A stretch of 61,161 nucleotides of DNA from CAZNPW01 sp964575185 (lineage in GTDB: Bacteria > Pseudomonadota > Alphaproteobacteria > Rhodobacterales > Rhodobacteraceae). Made by a program: the position numbers and the translations under genes. How positions within the stretch are numbered: position 1 is the stretch's first letter; each line of letters opens with the position of its first letter. Under the pieces are notes generated by a model. That model ran no database searches. It had not been told where the DNA came from and saw only the letters and a program-made list of their open reading frames with translations. The stretch lies in NCBI GenBank assembly GCA_964575185.1, contig CAZNPW010000012.1, forward strand, positions 1 through 61,161. Direction: 5' to 3'. Positions 42,177-50,651 of the stretch are shown in pieces.

Positions 42177-42836
42177 TCAGCGGCAGTAGGGGCGGCCGTC
42201 GCGGTCGGCGGTGTCGAGGTGCATGTGGCCTTCGTGGAGCCCGTCCGACCCCGGCCCGAGCGTCGTGCCGAAGATGCCGCAGGCGGCGCGGTAGGCCTGG
42301 CGCAGGGCACCTCCCCACGCGTCGGCCAGCGTCACCGTGCCGCCGTCGGCGAAGGTGATGGCGGCGATGTCGATGGCCTTGCCGCGCCCGTGCTCGCTGA
42401 CCGGCGCGCCGGGGCGGTTGTTGCGGCTGCGGCAGACGTAACCCGCGGCGATGGACAGCCCGACCGGCTGGCGGTCGCGGAAGGCCGGGCGCAGGCCGTC
42501 GTCGACCCAGTCGCGCAGCGCGCGCGCGGTGGGGCAGTCCATCGTCGCGGCCGGGCCGAGCGCCACGCCCGCGACCGACGTGACCTGCACCGGGGCCGCG
42601 ACCGCGCAGCCGCGCGCCGGGTCGCCGATGGGGGCGAGCGCCCGGCCGAGGATCGCGGGATCGCCGCAGATGCCGGGCTCGCCGAGGGCGGCGGCGTCGG
42701 GGCGGGGCGGCACCGCCGGGGCGGCATGCGCCTCGGGCCGCGGCAACGGGACGGCGGAGGTGCGCGGGGCCTCGGCCGGGGCGACCGTCGCGGTCAGCGC
42801 CAGCGCGAACGGCCAGAGGCGGCCCGCGCGGCGCAT
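42177..42836 (-). CDS. Extensin-like family protein
   Basis: 219 residues. Weak signal peptide RLWPFALALTATVAPAEA, then a proline-rich linker, then the extensin-like C-terminal domain: CGDPAILGRALAPIG, ATMDCPTARALRDWVDDGL, VCRSRNNRPGAPVSEHGRGK (His and Asp of a LAS/peptidase-like fold), KAIDIAAITFADGG and LHEGHMHLDTADRDGRPYCR. The conserved His/Asp pattern resembles M15-type peptidases, but activity is unproven. The ATG overlaps the tyrA stop by one base. Confidence 0.85.
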   Translation of the reverse strand: MRRAGRLWPFALALTATVAPAEAPRTSAVPLPRPEAHAAPAVPPRPDAAALGEPGICGDPAILGRALAPIGDPARGCAVAAPVQVTSVAGVALGPAATMDCPTARALRDWVDDGLRPAFRDRQPVGLSIAAGYVCRSRNNRPGAPVSEHGRGKAIDIAAITFADGGTVTLADAWGGALRQAYRAACGIFGTTLGPGSDGLHEGHMHLDTADRDGRPYCR

Positions 42837-43759
42837 CAGCCGCCCTTCGCCGGCAGGGCGGCCCGCCCGAAGTCGGGCGCGTCGGTGTCCTGCCCGGCCT
42901 CGATGATCCCGCGCCGGATCGCGCGGGTGCGGGTGAAGTAGTCGTGCAGATGCGCCCCGTCGCCCTGCCGGATCGCGCGCTGCAGCGCGAAGAGCTCTTC
43001 GGTGAAGCGGCCGAGGATCTCGAGCGTCGCCTCGCGGTTGCTCAGGAACACGTCGCGCCACATCGTGGGGTCGCTGGCGGCGATGCGGGTGAAGTCGCGG
43101 AAGCCGGCGGCGGAGTAGCGGATCACCTCGGCGTCGGTCACGCGGGCGAGGTCATCGGCGACGCCCACCATCGTGTAGGCGATCAGGTGCGGGGTGTGGC
43201 TGGTGACGGCGAGCACGCGGTCGTGGTGCGGGGCGTCCATCACCTCGACGTTCGCGCCCATCGCCTCGCAGAGCGACCGCAGGCGCGACAGGGCCACGGG
43301 GTCGGCGCCCTCGGGCGGGGTCAGGAGCCACCAGCGGTTGCGGAAGAGCGTGGCGAAGCCCGCCCGGGGGCCGGAATGTTCGGTTCCCGCCAGCGGGTGG
43401 CCGGGGATGAAGTGGACGCCGGGCGGGACGTGGGGGGCGACGGCGTCGATCACCGCCTGCTTGACCGACCCCACGTCGGTCAGCGTCGCCCCCGGCATCA
43501 GCGCGGGCGCGATCTCGGCCGCCACCGCCTCCATCGCGCCGACCGGGACGCAGAGCACCACGAGGTCGGCCCCCGCGACCGCCTCTGCCGCGGTGTCGGT
43601 CACCCGGTCGACGAAGCCCACCTCCAGCGCCGCGGCGCGGGTGGCGGCGGTCCTGGCGTGGCCGACCACCTCTGCCGCCAGCCCTGCGGCCCGGATCGCG
43701 TGGCCCATCGACCCCGCGATGAGCCCCAGGCCGATCAGCGCCACGCGGTCGTAGATCAT
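42836..43759 (-). CDS. tyrA: Prephenate/arogenate dehydrogenase
   Basis: NAD(P)-dependent oxidative decarboxylase of tyrosine synthesis. 307 residues from ATG 43759 (MIYDRVALIGLGLIAGSMGH, Rossmann glycines near residue 10). LTDVGSVKQAVIDAV near residue 97, HFIPGHPLAGTEHSGPRAGF near 120 and AVTSHTPHLIAYTM near 187 are family signatures. It overlaps hisC by 4 bp. Confidence 0.95.
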   Translation of the reverse strand: MIYDRVALIGLGLIAGSMGHAIRAAGLAAEVVGHARTAATRAAALEVGFVDRVTDTAAEAVAGADLVVLCVPVGAMEAVAAEIAPALMPGATLTDVGSVKQAVIDAVAPHVPPGVHFIPGHPLAGTEHSGPRAGFATLFRNRWWLLTPPEGADPVALSRLRSLCEAMGANVEVMDAPHHDRVLAVTSHTPHLIAYTMVGVADDLARVTDAEVIRYSAAGFRDFTRIAASDPTMWRDVFLSNREATLEILGRFTEELFALQRAIRQGDGAHLHDYFTRTRAIRRGIIEAGQDTDAPDFGRAALPAKGG

Positions 43760-44841
43760 CGCACGCCCTTGAACTGCGCGACCGCATGGGCCACGCGGCG
43801 GCACGACGCCTCGTCCCCCACGGTGATGCGCAGGCAGTGCGGCAGGGCGTAGCCCGCGACGCGGCGGACCAGCAGGCCCTGGCCCTGCAGGAAGTCGTCG
43901 CAGGCCTGGGCCTCTTCGGGGCTGGCGAAGCGGGCGAGGATGAAGTTGGCCGACGAGGTGTCGGAGGGCACGCCGAGTTCGGCCAGCGCCTGGGCGAGCC
44001 AGCCGCGCATCCGCGCGTTCTCGGCCCGGCAGCGGACGACGTGGTCCTGGTCGCGCACCGCCGCCTCGGCGGCGTCGAGCTGGGAGGTCGACAGGTTGAA
44101 CGGCCCGCGGATGCGGTTCAGCGCGTCGATCACCGGGGCGGGGCCGTAGCCCCAGCCGATCCGCAGCCCGCCGAGGCCGTAGATCTTGGAGAAGGTCCGC
44201 GTCATCACGACGTTCGTGCGCGTGTCGACCAGCGCGGCCCCGCCGTCGTAGCCCTCGACATACTCGGCATAGGCGCCGTCGATCACCAGCATCGCGCGCT
44301 TGGGCAGGCTGTCGGCGAGCCGCGTCAGCTCGGACAGCGGGATCATCGTGCCGGTGGGGTTGTTGGGGTTGGCGAGGAACACGAGCCGCGTGCGGGTGCC
44401 GCAGGCGGACAGGATCGCGTCCACGTCGGTCGTGCGCTCGCGTTCGGGCACGGCGACCGGTGTGGCACCCACCGCGAGGGTGTTGATGCGGTACATCAGG
44501 AACCCGTGTTCGGTGAACACGACCTCGTCCCGCAGGCCCGCGTAGGCCTGGCAGAGGAAGGTGATGATCTCGTCCGACCCAACGCCGCAGACGATGCGGG
44601 CCGGGTCGAGCCGGTGGACGTCGGCGATGGCCTGGCGCAGGTCGGCGTGGTCGGTCACGGGGTAGCGGTGCAGGCTGTGGACCGAGCGCTGGAACGCGTC
44701 GCGCGCGCGGTCCGAGGGGCCGAAGGGGTTCTCGTTCGCGCTGAGCTTGATGGCGCCCGCCTGGCCCGCGGCCTTGGCCTTGCCGCCCTCGTAGGGTGCA
44801 ATGTCCAGGATTCCCGGCTGCGGGCGGATCGCGTCGTTCAT
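43756..44841 (-). CDS. hisC: Histidinol-phosphate/aromatic aminotransferase
   Basis: PLP aminotransferase of class I/II. 361 residues. KLSANENPFGPSDRARDAF near residue 32, ANPNNPTGTMIPLSEL near 157 and the PLP lysine in RTFSKIYGLGGLRIGWGY near 217 mark the HisC family. The overlap with tyrA suggests it also serves aromatic amino-acid synthesis. A 172-bp gap separates its start from the divergent DUF4123 gene. Confidence 0.93.
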   Translation of the reverse strand: MNDAIRPQPGILDIAPYEGGKAKAAGQAGAIKLSANENPFGPSDRARDAFQRSVHSLHRYPVTDHADLRQAIADVHRLDPARIVCGVGSDEIITFLCQAYAGLRDEVVFTEHGFLMYRINTLAVGATPVAVPERERTTDVDAILSACGTRTRLVFLANPNNPTGTMIPLSELTRLADSLPKRAMLVIDGAYAEYVEGYDGGAALVDTRTNVVMTRTFSKIYGLGGLRIGWGYGPAPVIDALNRIRGPFNLSTSQLDAAEAAVRDQDHVVRCRAENARMRGWLAQALAELGVPSDTSSANFILARFASPEEAQACDDFLQGQGLLVRRVAGYALPHCLRITVGDEASCRRVAHAVAQFKGVR

Positions 44842-45013
44842 GGAACTCCCCGTCGACGCGGTGCTTCTAGCCGCGGGACGGGGATTTTGCCAGCCCGTTC
44901 CCGGCCCGTTCGCCGTCGGGCGCGCCATTGTGTGCGGGAAACCATGACCTTGACAGCGACGGGGCGCGCCGGTGGGTTCGGGCGGGTGCGGCAGGCGGGG
45001 GACGCGTTCGCGT

Positions 45014-46288
45014 ATGGATGATCGGAACGGGACGGTCCCCGTCTGGATCGGCCACTGCCACGTCGCGGGCGGGCTGCCGCGGCAGGAGGCGCTGCTGGCG
45101 GTGCGCTGCCCCGACGCGGGCGGGTTCGCCGCCGCCGCCGCGGCGTTCCTGCCGCCGCCGGGGTGGCGCAGGGTGGTGCCCGGTCCGCGCGCAAGCCCCG
45201 CCGCGGCCTGGCGCACCACCGCGCTTGCGGCCGAGGCCGCGGCGCTGGAAGCCGCGCTGGCCGGCGGGCCGGTCAGCGCGCTGCGCCTGCTGCCGCCGCG
45301 GACGGAGGAAACCGAGCCGCGGGCGGAGCTGCGGCTGCGCCGGGTGCCGGGCGTGGTCCCGCTCGACGCGCAGATCGGGGTGCGCCCCAGGGCGACCGTG
45401 CCCGCGGCGCTGGACGAGCCGCTGTTCGGGGGCGGGCTGGCGACCTATGCCGTGATCGACGCCGCCCGGGTGCCGTTGCTCATCGACCTGCTGGCGGAGG
45501 AGGGGCGGCCGCACCGGAGCCTGTTCCAGGGCGAGGCCGCGGAGGCCCTGCAGCGCGTCGCGCCCCGGGTTGTCGCGCTGGACCGCGCGTCGGACCTGAC
45601 GCGGCGGCTGTTCACCGATGTCGCGGGCATCGGCCTGTGGGCGGCGAACGCGGCGGTGTTCCTGCGCTCGCCGCTGCCGCTGGAGGAGCTGGTGCGGCAC
45701 CTGCGCAAGCTCTACCTCGTCGCCGCGGCGGACGGGGAGCCCGCGACCTACCTGCGCTTCTGGGCGCCCGAGACGCTGCGGGTGCTGGTCCCGGTGCTGC
45801 GGCGGTCGGCGCGGCAGGCGGCGGGGTTCTTCGGGGCGGCCATCGCCGCGGTCGCCTGGCGGCAGCCGGGCGGGGGCGACGTGATGGTGCTCGGCCCGCA
45901 GCGGCCGCTGGCGGGGCCGGCCGGGGTGCGGCTGGAGGCGGGGCTGGACGCGCGCCTCGCGCGCGGGGCGGCGGTGCAGCGGGCGGCGGGGATGCTCGCC
46001 GACGCCACCGCGCTGATCGCCGCGCGCGACCCTGCGGCGGCGGCGGCGCTGCGCGCCATCCCGCCGCTGCGCCGCCTGCTGCACGCCCGGCGCGCCGACG
46101 CGATGGGCCTGAGGTCGGCCGACACCTTCGCCGCGCTCTTGTCCATCATCGCGCTGACCGGGATGAACGTGCTGCAGGAACCGGCCTTCCACTATGCCAC
46201 GCGCAACCCGTTCCTTGCGCCCGAGGCCAAGGCGCGGCAGCTTCTTCTGGCCTACAGCATGATCGCGCAACCGCGAGGGGGGGTCTGA
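45014..46288 (+). CDS. DUF4123 domain protein (T6SS effector adaptor/chaperone)
   Basis: 424 residues. The middle part follows the DUF4123 pattern: TYAVIDAARVPLLIDLLAEE near residue 143, SLFQGEAAEALQRVAPRVVA near 172, LEELVRHLRKLYLV and a YLRFWAPETLRVLVPVL segment. Members load cargo effectors onto VgrG spikes. An N-terminal extension of about 120 residues and a C-terminal helical part are unassigned. It is followed by one base and then the candidate effector, fitting an adaptor-effector order. ATG 45014 was preferred over an in-frame ATG at 44972. Confidence 0.82.
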   Translation: MDDRNGTVPVWIGHCHVAGGLPRQEALLAVRCPDAGGFAAAAAAFLPPPGWRRVVPGPRASPAAAWRTTALAAEAAALEAALAGGPVSALRLLPPRTEETEPRAELRLRRVPGVVPLDAQIGVRPRATVPAALDEPLFGGGLATYAVIDAARVPLLIDLLAEEGRPHRSLFQGEAAEALQRVAPRVVALDRASDLTRRLFTDVAGIGLWAANAAVFLRSPLPLEELVRHLRKLYLVAAADGEPATYLRFWAPETLRVLVPVLRRSARQAAGFFGAAIAAVAWRQPGGGDVMVLGPQRPLAGPAGVRLEAGLDARLARGAAVQRAAGMLADATALIAARDPAAAAALRAIPPLRRLLHARRADAMGLRSADTFAALLSIIALTGMNVLQEPAFHYATRNPFLAPEAKARQLLLAYSMIAQPRGGV

Positions 46289-46289
46289 C

Positions 46290-46784
46290 ATGGGCACGAT
46301 GGTCGCGGGCGCGCCGCTGCTGGGGCTCGGCCCGCCGGGCTGGGCGGCCTACGCGGCGCTGGGGGTCGCCACGGTGGTGGGCGGGGTGCTGATCTACGAG
46401 CGCAGCCGCGACCGCGCCCCTGCGGTGCCCACGACGCGGACCGACACCGCCCGGCAGCGCTGCAACCGGCCCTGGTCGGTGCGCGTGCAGGCGCAGGGCG
46501 ACGTGATCGGCGGGCGCGGCGGGGCGACGCTGGGCGCGCCGCCGATCGTCAAGGCCGCGGCGCCGGTGACGGTGGCCGAGGGGCTGGGCCTGTCGGCCGC
46601 GACCTTCGCGATGCTGTCGCGGGGGCAGGCGCGCGTGCTCGCAAGGGCGAAGGCGCAGGCCGACGCCTGGATCGCGAACCGCCCGCCGCACGGGGCGCTG
46701 GGGCAGAAGACGTTCCGGGTGCCGGACACCAGCAACCGGTTCGACGTCGACAGCTACGGCTGTTCGCCGAACTTCATCGCGTGA
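46290..46784 (+). CDS. Unrecognised T6SS-associated protein, candidate effector
   Basis: 164 residues, no family recognised with confidence. Residues about 5-36 (GAPLLGLGPPGWAAYAALGV and on) form one or two hydrophobic segments. A cytoplasmic-like part follows with CNRPWSVRVQAQGDVIGGRG, TVAEGLGLSAATFAMLSRGQ and a C-terminal FDVDSYGCSPNFIA, holding two conserved-looking cysteines. Position directly after a DUF4123 adaptor and overlapping the next gene suggests a cargo toxin. This is inference from layout only. Confidence 0.55.
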   Translation: MGTMVAGAPLLGLGPPGWAAYAALGVATVVGGVLIYERSRDRAPAVPTTRTDTARQRCNRPWSVRVQAQGDVIGGRGGATLGAPPIVKAAAPVTVAEGLGLSAATFAMLSRGQARVLARAKAQADAWIANRPPHGALGQKTFRVPDTSNRFDVDSYGCSPNFIA

Positions 46785-47347
46785 CGGGCATGGAGCTGGA
46801 CCAGATCGTCGCCCATCCGCTGTTTCCCTTTGCGGACTTCCGCACGAACGACGCGTCGTTCCTGCTGCTGGAGCTGTACTGGGCGGCCGTCGCGCAACGG
46901 GCGCTGGGCCCGGCGGCGGCGCAGGTGGTGCCGCTGATGGCCGCCGACCGCGATCCGGAAGGCTGGGGCGACCCGGTGATGCTCGACGTCTGGATGCCCG
47001 ACCGCCGCCGCGGCGCGAAGGTCCTCTTGGCCGAGAACCCCGCCGGGCGGCCGGCCTGCCGCGAGGCGGCCGACAAGTTCGCCTGCTTCCCGTCGATCAT
47101 CGTCTATACGCAGGCGAGGGGGATCGAAGGCCCCGACGACGAGATCGACCAGATCTGCTTTTGCGCCGACATGAGCGAGGTGGCGCGCGGGGTGGTGCTG
47201 CAGCTGCTCGACGCCTTCCTGCTGCGCGGGGTGCCGGTGGAGGGGATCGAGCCGTGGTTCGACGACTTCTGCCGCCGCACCGGCGAGGGCCCGACGCGGG
47301 AGGCGAAGGCCGCCCGCTATGCCGCGATCGAGGCGGCGGATGACTGA
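46781..47347 (+). CDS. Unrecognised protein, candidate cognate immunity protein
   Basis: 188 residues from a GTG that overlaps the preceding stop; ATG 46790 is also possible. It is acidic and soluble-looking: LDQIVAHPLFPFADFRTNDA at the start, then LLLELYWAAVAQRALG, VMLDVWMPDRRRGAKVLLAE and FPSIIVYTQARGIEGPDDEI. No signal peptide or membrane segment. Small acidic proteins encoded right after T6SS toxins are often immunity factors. Not recognised as any named family. Confidence 0.5.
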   Translation: MTGMELDQIVAHPLFPFADFRTNDASFLLLELYWAAVAQRALGPAAAQVVPLMAADRDPEGWGDPVMLDVWMPDRRRGAKVLLAENPAGRPACREAADKFACFPSIIVYTQARGIEGPDDEIDQICFCADMSEVARGVVLQLLDAFLLRGVPVEGIEPWFDDFCRRTGEGPTREAKAARYAAIEAADD

Positions 47348-47723
47348 CGGCTGGCTGGACGGCGCGGCGCTTGCGGCGGCGCTGGGCGATGACGCGGCGG
47401 GCGCGGCGGGGGCCTTCGACCCGAGCGAGCCGGGGGCGCGCCATCGCCTGTTCCGCGACGGGCACGGGGTCGCCTGCATCGCCGTGGTCTTTCCCGCCCG
47501 CCGCCAGACCGGCATCTGGCTGCGCCCCGACCTGCGCGGCCGCGGCCTGGCGCGCGGCTGGCTCGCGGCGGCGCTGGCGGCCTGGCCCGACCGGCCGCTG
47601 TTCGCCGTCATCGCGCCGGATCACGCGGCATCGCTCGCGCTCTTCGCGCGCGCCGGGTTCCGCCCGCTGTCGCGCCGCCCCACGCCGCAGGGGATGCGGG
47701 TGCTGGTCCTGGACGCGGCATGA
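47340..47723 (+). CDS. GNAT-like acetyltransferase
   Basis: 127 residues from ATG 47340, overlapping the previous gene by 8 bp. The acetyl-CoA loop pattern is visible in TGIWLRPDLRGRGLARGWLA near residue 58, followed by PLFAVIAPDHAASLALFARA and GFRPLSRR as in the GNAT fold. The N-terminal part is short and acidic. It overlaps the second DUF4123 gene by 4 bp, so it could be a cargo or accessory gene. Confidence 0.68.
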   Translation: MTDGWLDGAALAAALGDDAAGAAGAFDPSEPGARHRLFRDGHGVACIAVVFPARRQTGIWLRPDLRGRGLARGWLAAALAAWPDRPLFAVIAPDHAASLALFARAGFRPLSRRPTPQGMRVLVLDAA

Positions 47724-48682
47724 CCGGGGTGGCGCTGACGGTCGGGGTGCAGCCCATCGCGCCGCTGGATGCCCAGTTCGGCGTGCTCGACAAGGAGACC
47801 CTGCCCTCGGAGCTTGCGCCGGTGCTCGCCTGGCCGCTGACGGCGCTGATCGACGGGGCGCTGGTCCCGGGGCTGGAGGCGCGGCTCGCGGCTTCGGGCC
47901 TCGACCACGCCTGCCTGTTCATGGGCGACCTGACGCCCTTCGCCGGCGCGGCACCCTGGCTGGTGCGGCTGGCGCGCGACGCTGCGCTGACGCGCGCGCT
48001 GTTCACGGCCGAAGGGCAGCCGCAGCTTGCGCTGTGGCCGCTGGCGGCGATGCTGCTGGTCGCGGCGGACCTGCCGGTCGCCGCGCTGCGGGCGCATTTC
48101 CGGCGGTTCCTGCGGGTGCCGGGGGAGGGCGGCGCGCCGCAGGTCTTCCGGTTCTGGGAACCGGCGACGGCGCCGGCCTATTTCGCCGGCCTCGCCGACC
48201 GGCCCGCGACGGTGGCGCGCTGGTTCCGCCCGCGCGAGGGCGGGGCTATCGCCGCGCTGTGGGTCCCCCGGACCGATCCGGCCGCGGTGGTCCGCATCGC
48301 GCCGGAAGGGCCGGGCCTGACCGCCGCGCCCGAGGCCGGAGCCTTCCGGCTGACCGACGGCGATCTTGCCACGCTCGCCCGGGCGCGGGCCGAACGCGAC
48401 ATCCGCGACCTGCAGCGCCTGCTGGCGCGGACCTTCCCCGACCGCCTGGCCGCCGTCCCGCCCGACGAGGCCGACCGCGCGACGCGGCGCACGCTGTCGC
48501 GGATGCTCGACTACGGTTTCACCCAGCGCGACCACCTGTTCACGCTGCTCGCCTGGGACCTGCACTTCGGCCCGGCGTTCGAGAACGCCGACCCCGAGGG
48601 CCTGCGCGCGATCTGCGAAAGCCCGCTGCCCGAGGCCGACAAGTTCGCGCTGCTGCGCGACCGGATGGACGCGATCGGGTAG
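47720..48682 (+). CDS. Second DUF4123 domain protein
   Basis: 320 residues. DUF4123 pattern: LTALIDGALVPGLEARLAAS near residue 40, ACLFMGDLTPFAGAAPWLVR near 63, a FLRVPGEGGAPQVFRFWEPA segment near 128 with the adaptor-type RFWEP. It is shorter than the first DUF4123 protein and differs in the N-terminal part. Its C-terminal half (LDYGFTQRDHLFTLLAWDLH) is unassigned. It ends one base from the stop of the convergent DUF2235 gene, so it may load that lipase. Confidence 0.8.
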   Translation: MTGVALTVGVQPIAPLDAQFGVLDKETLPSELAPVLAWPLTALIDGALVPGLEARLAASGLDHACLFMGDLTPFAGAAPWLVRLARDAALTRALFTAEGQPQLALWPLAAMLLVAADLPVAALRAHFRRFLRVPGEGGAPQVFRFWEPATAPAYFAGLADRPATVARWFRPREGGAIAALWVPRTDPAAVVRIAPEGPGLTAAPEAGAFRLTDGDLATLARARAERDIRDLQRLLARTFPDRLAAVPPDEADRATRRTLSRMLDYGFTQRDHLFTLLAWDLHFGPAFENADPEGLRAICESPLPEADKFALLRDRMDAIG

Positions 48683-48683
48683 G

Positions 48684-50054
48684 CTACTTCGCCTCGCCGG
48701 GCCGGTTGGGGTAGACGACCCGCCGCCGGTTGCGGTCGGCCTGCATCCCCAGCGCCGTGGGGCTGTCCGAAACGTGGCCGAAGCCGCGGATGGTCGCGCG
48801 GTGCTCGTCCGGGGTCAGGGCCTGCCCGGCCCGCAGCTTGCCCGCGACCGGCTGCAGAGCGGCCGGGACGGTGTAGGCCTCGGCCTGCGGAAAGGCGTTG
48901 AACGGCACGCCGGCCGCGAGCGCCCGGTCATACATGATCCGCAGCGCGATGCGCGACAGGCCGGGGCGGACCCAGGGGCGGGTCATGATGCGGCGGGCCG
49001 AGAAACCGTAGGTCATCGCCGACCCCATCATGCCGTAGGCGGGCCGGACCGGGCCGGCCTCGTGGCGGATCACCGGCTGTCGTTCGGCGTCGGTCATGAA
49101 GCCCTCGGCGCGCCAGGGCGCGGTCTCGGCCACAGGCGTGGTGACGGGCGCAAGCAGGCGACGGCGCGCCGCCTCGGCCATGGCTTGGCTTGCGTGGACC
49201 TCGGTCCATTCGCGCAGCACCACCTCGTCGCCCGCGTCGCCGTAGCCGCCGCCGATGTCGGAATGCGCCCCGGGCAGGGCCTGCGCCTCGCCGCCCCCCG
49301 GCAGGTTGTGGTTCAGCCGGAAGTTCGCGCGGTGTTCGTTCATCGCGGTCAGGTGGAAGATGCGCGTCGCCTGGGCCGCGGCGAGGTGCACGTTGACCGG
49401 GCCGTTGTCGTCGTTGGTGCCGATGCCGATGGCCGCGACCGTGTCGAAGATGCCGATGAAGCGGAACCGGACGCGGCGGCCGGGCGGCAGGTAGGCGCGC
49501 CGACGGTTCACGAAGTTGCGGTCGTAGGTGATGAAGCCCTGGCGGAAGCAGTTGACGAAGTAGCGCGCCGCGGCGGCCCCCCGGGAAAAGCCGAAGACGT
49601 CCATGATGATCTCGGTCGGCTCCACGCCGGGCGACTTCAGCCCGACCATCGTGCCGACCTCGAGGCAGGCCTCGTAGACCCGCTGCTCCACGCCGGTGGC
49701 GCCCATGCCGAAGGCGAGGCCGAGGTTGCTGTCGCCGCGTCCGGCGGTGGTGCCCGGGCCCTGCTTGTAGATCACGCCGTAGCGCCGCGCGAAGCCGCCG
49801 CAGGCGTTGCGCACGTCCGAGGCGGGAAGCTTGTAGAGCGCCCGCAGAAGCGAGACGTTGGTGCGCGCCGTCGCATAGCTGCCGTCGCGCCCGCCCGCCA
49901 GCGCGTTCGCCTCGTTGTTGCCGGTGCCGTCGAAGAACACGCCGATCTCCAGCGTGACGTTCGGGCAGGACCGGCGCGCGTTGCCGAAGGCGCCCGACAG
50001 CCCGGCCGAGGCGGCGGCGGCGCGGGCGGTGATGGCGGCGGGGCTGTCGGCCAT
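48684..50054 (-). CDS. DUF2235 (Tle1-like) T6SS phospholipase effector
   Basis: 456 residues. LEIGVFFDGTGNNEANALAG near residue 36, GRGDSNLGLAFGMGATGVEQ near 104, the nucleophile elbow DVFGFSRGAAAARYFVNC near 156 (GxSxG), FIGIFDTVAAIGIGTND and a late HSDIGGGYGDAGDE. The order fits the DUF2235 alpha/beta-hydrolase domain of Tle1 phospholipases, which attack membranes of competing cells. No signal peptide, as for T6SS cargo. A lipoprotein gene lies 3 bp upstream in the operon. Confidence 0.88.
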   Translation of the reverse strand: MADSPAAITARAAAASAGLSGAFGNARRSCPNVTLEIGVFFDGTGNNEANALAGGRDGSYATARTNVSLLRALYKLPASDVRNACGGFARRYGVIYKQGPGTTAGRGDSNLGLAFGMGATGVEQRVYEACLEVGTMVGLKSPGVEPTEIIMDVFGFSRGAAAARYFVNCFRQGFITYDRNFVNRRRAYLPPGRRVRFRFIGIFDTVAAIGIGTNDDNGPVNVHLAAAQATRIFHLTAMNEHRANFRLNHNLPGGGEAQALPGAHSDIGGGYGDAGDEVVLREWTEVHASQAMAEAARRRLLAPVTTPVAETAPWRAEGFMTDAERQPVIRHEAGPVRPAYGMMGSAMTYGFSARRIMTRPWVRPGLSRIALRIMYDRALAAGVPFNAFPQAEAYTVPAALQPVAGKLRAGQALTPDEHRATIRGFGHVSDSPTALGMQADRNRRRVVYPNRPGEAK

Positions 50055-50057
50055 GGC

Positions 50058-50651
50058 TCAGTCCTGCGCCGGGCAGGCGGCTTCGGCGACCGGCGGCACG
50101 CCCGCGGCCAGAAGCTCGGTCAGGCCCGCGGTCGCGAGCGGGCGCGCGGCAAGGTCGGCATCGGCATCGCGGACCCGCTGCCCGCAGGTCTGCCCGACAT
50201 CGACCAGCCGGATGTCGGCGGCCGACGCCGGGACCGGATCGGAGGCCACGATCATCTGCCCGTTCGGCCCGAAGATCGCCGTCAGGCGCAGCGACCCGGT
50301 GCCCGGGCTGCGCTGGAAGTCCGCGACCGGCGCGCGCACCTCGGCGCGCCAGGCCTTGCCCGTCATCACCTCTACCCAGGTCATCGTCACCGCGACGGTG
50401 GCCGCGTCCCCCGGCAGCGGGGGGTAGCCGAGCAGGCTGACCCCGCCGCCGCGCGGCGTCACGCGGTCGGCCGCGCCCGCGACGAGCGTGCCCGGCCATT
50501 CGACCGGCTGGCCGTTGACCAGCGCCTCGACCAGGACGGCCGGGCTTGCGGCGTAGCTGTCGAACGCGACCGCCAGCCCGTCGGGCCCGTCGGGCCGGCA
50601 GCCCGCCGTCCAGGCCACGAGAAGCAGGACCGTGGCGCGGGTCAGTCCCAC
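50058..50651 (-). CDS. Lipoprotein, candidate immunity to the DUF2235 lipase
   Basis: 197 residues from GTG 50651, N terminus TRATVLLLVAWTAGCRP with a lipobox-like TAGC, so it should be exported and lipid-anchored. The mature protein is beta-rich (VTMTWVEVMTGKAWRAEVRA, LRLTAIFGPNGQMIVAS) without recognised domain. It is encoded directly before the DUF2235 lipase, as Tli immunity lipoproteins often accompany Tle lipases. The role is inference. Confidence 0.62.
   Translation of the reverse strand: MGLTRATVLLLVAWTAGCRPDGPDGLAVAFDSYAASPAVLVEALVNGQPVEWPGTLVAGAADRVTPRGGGVSLLGYPPLPGDAATVAVTMTWVEVMTGKAWRAEVRAPVADFQRSPGTGSLRLTAIFGPNGQMIVASDPVPASAADIRLVDVGQTCGQRVRDADADLAARPLATAGLTELLAAGVPPVAEAACPAQD

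Noticed and set aside
44950..44978. Promoter for the T6SS plus-strand block, based on TTGACA at 44950
   Set aside because: The -35 match is perfect, but no acceptable -10 box follows at 16-18 bp.
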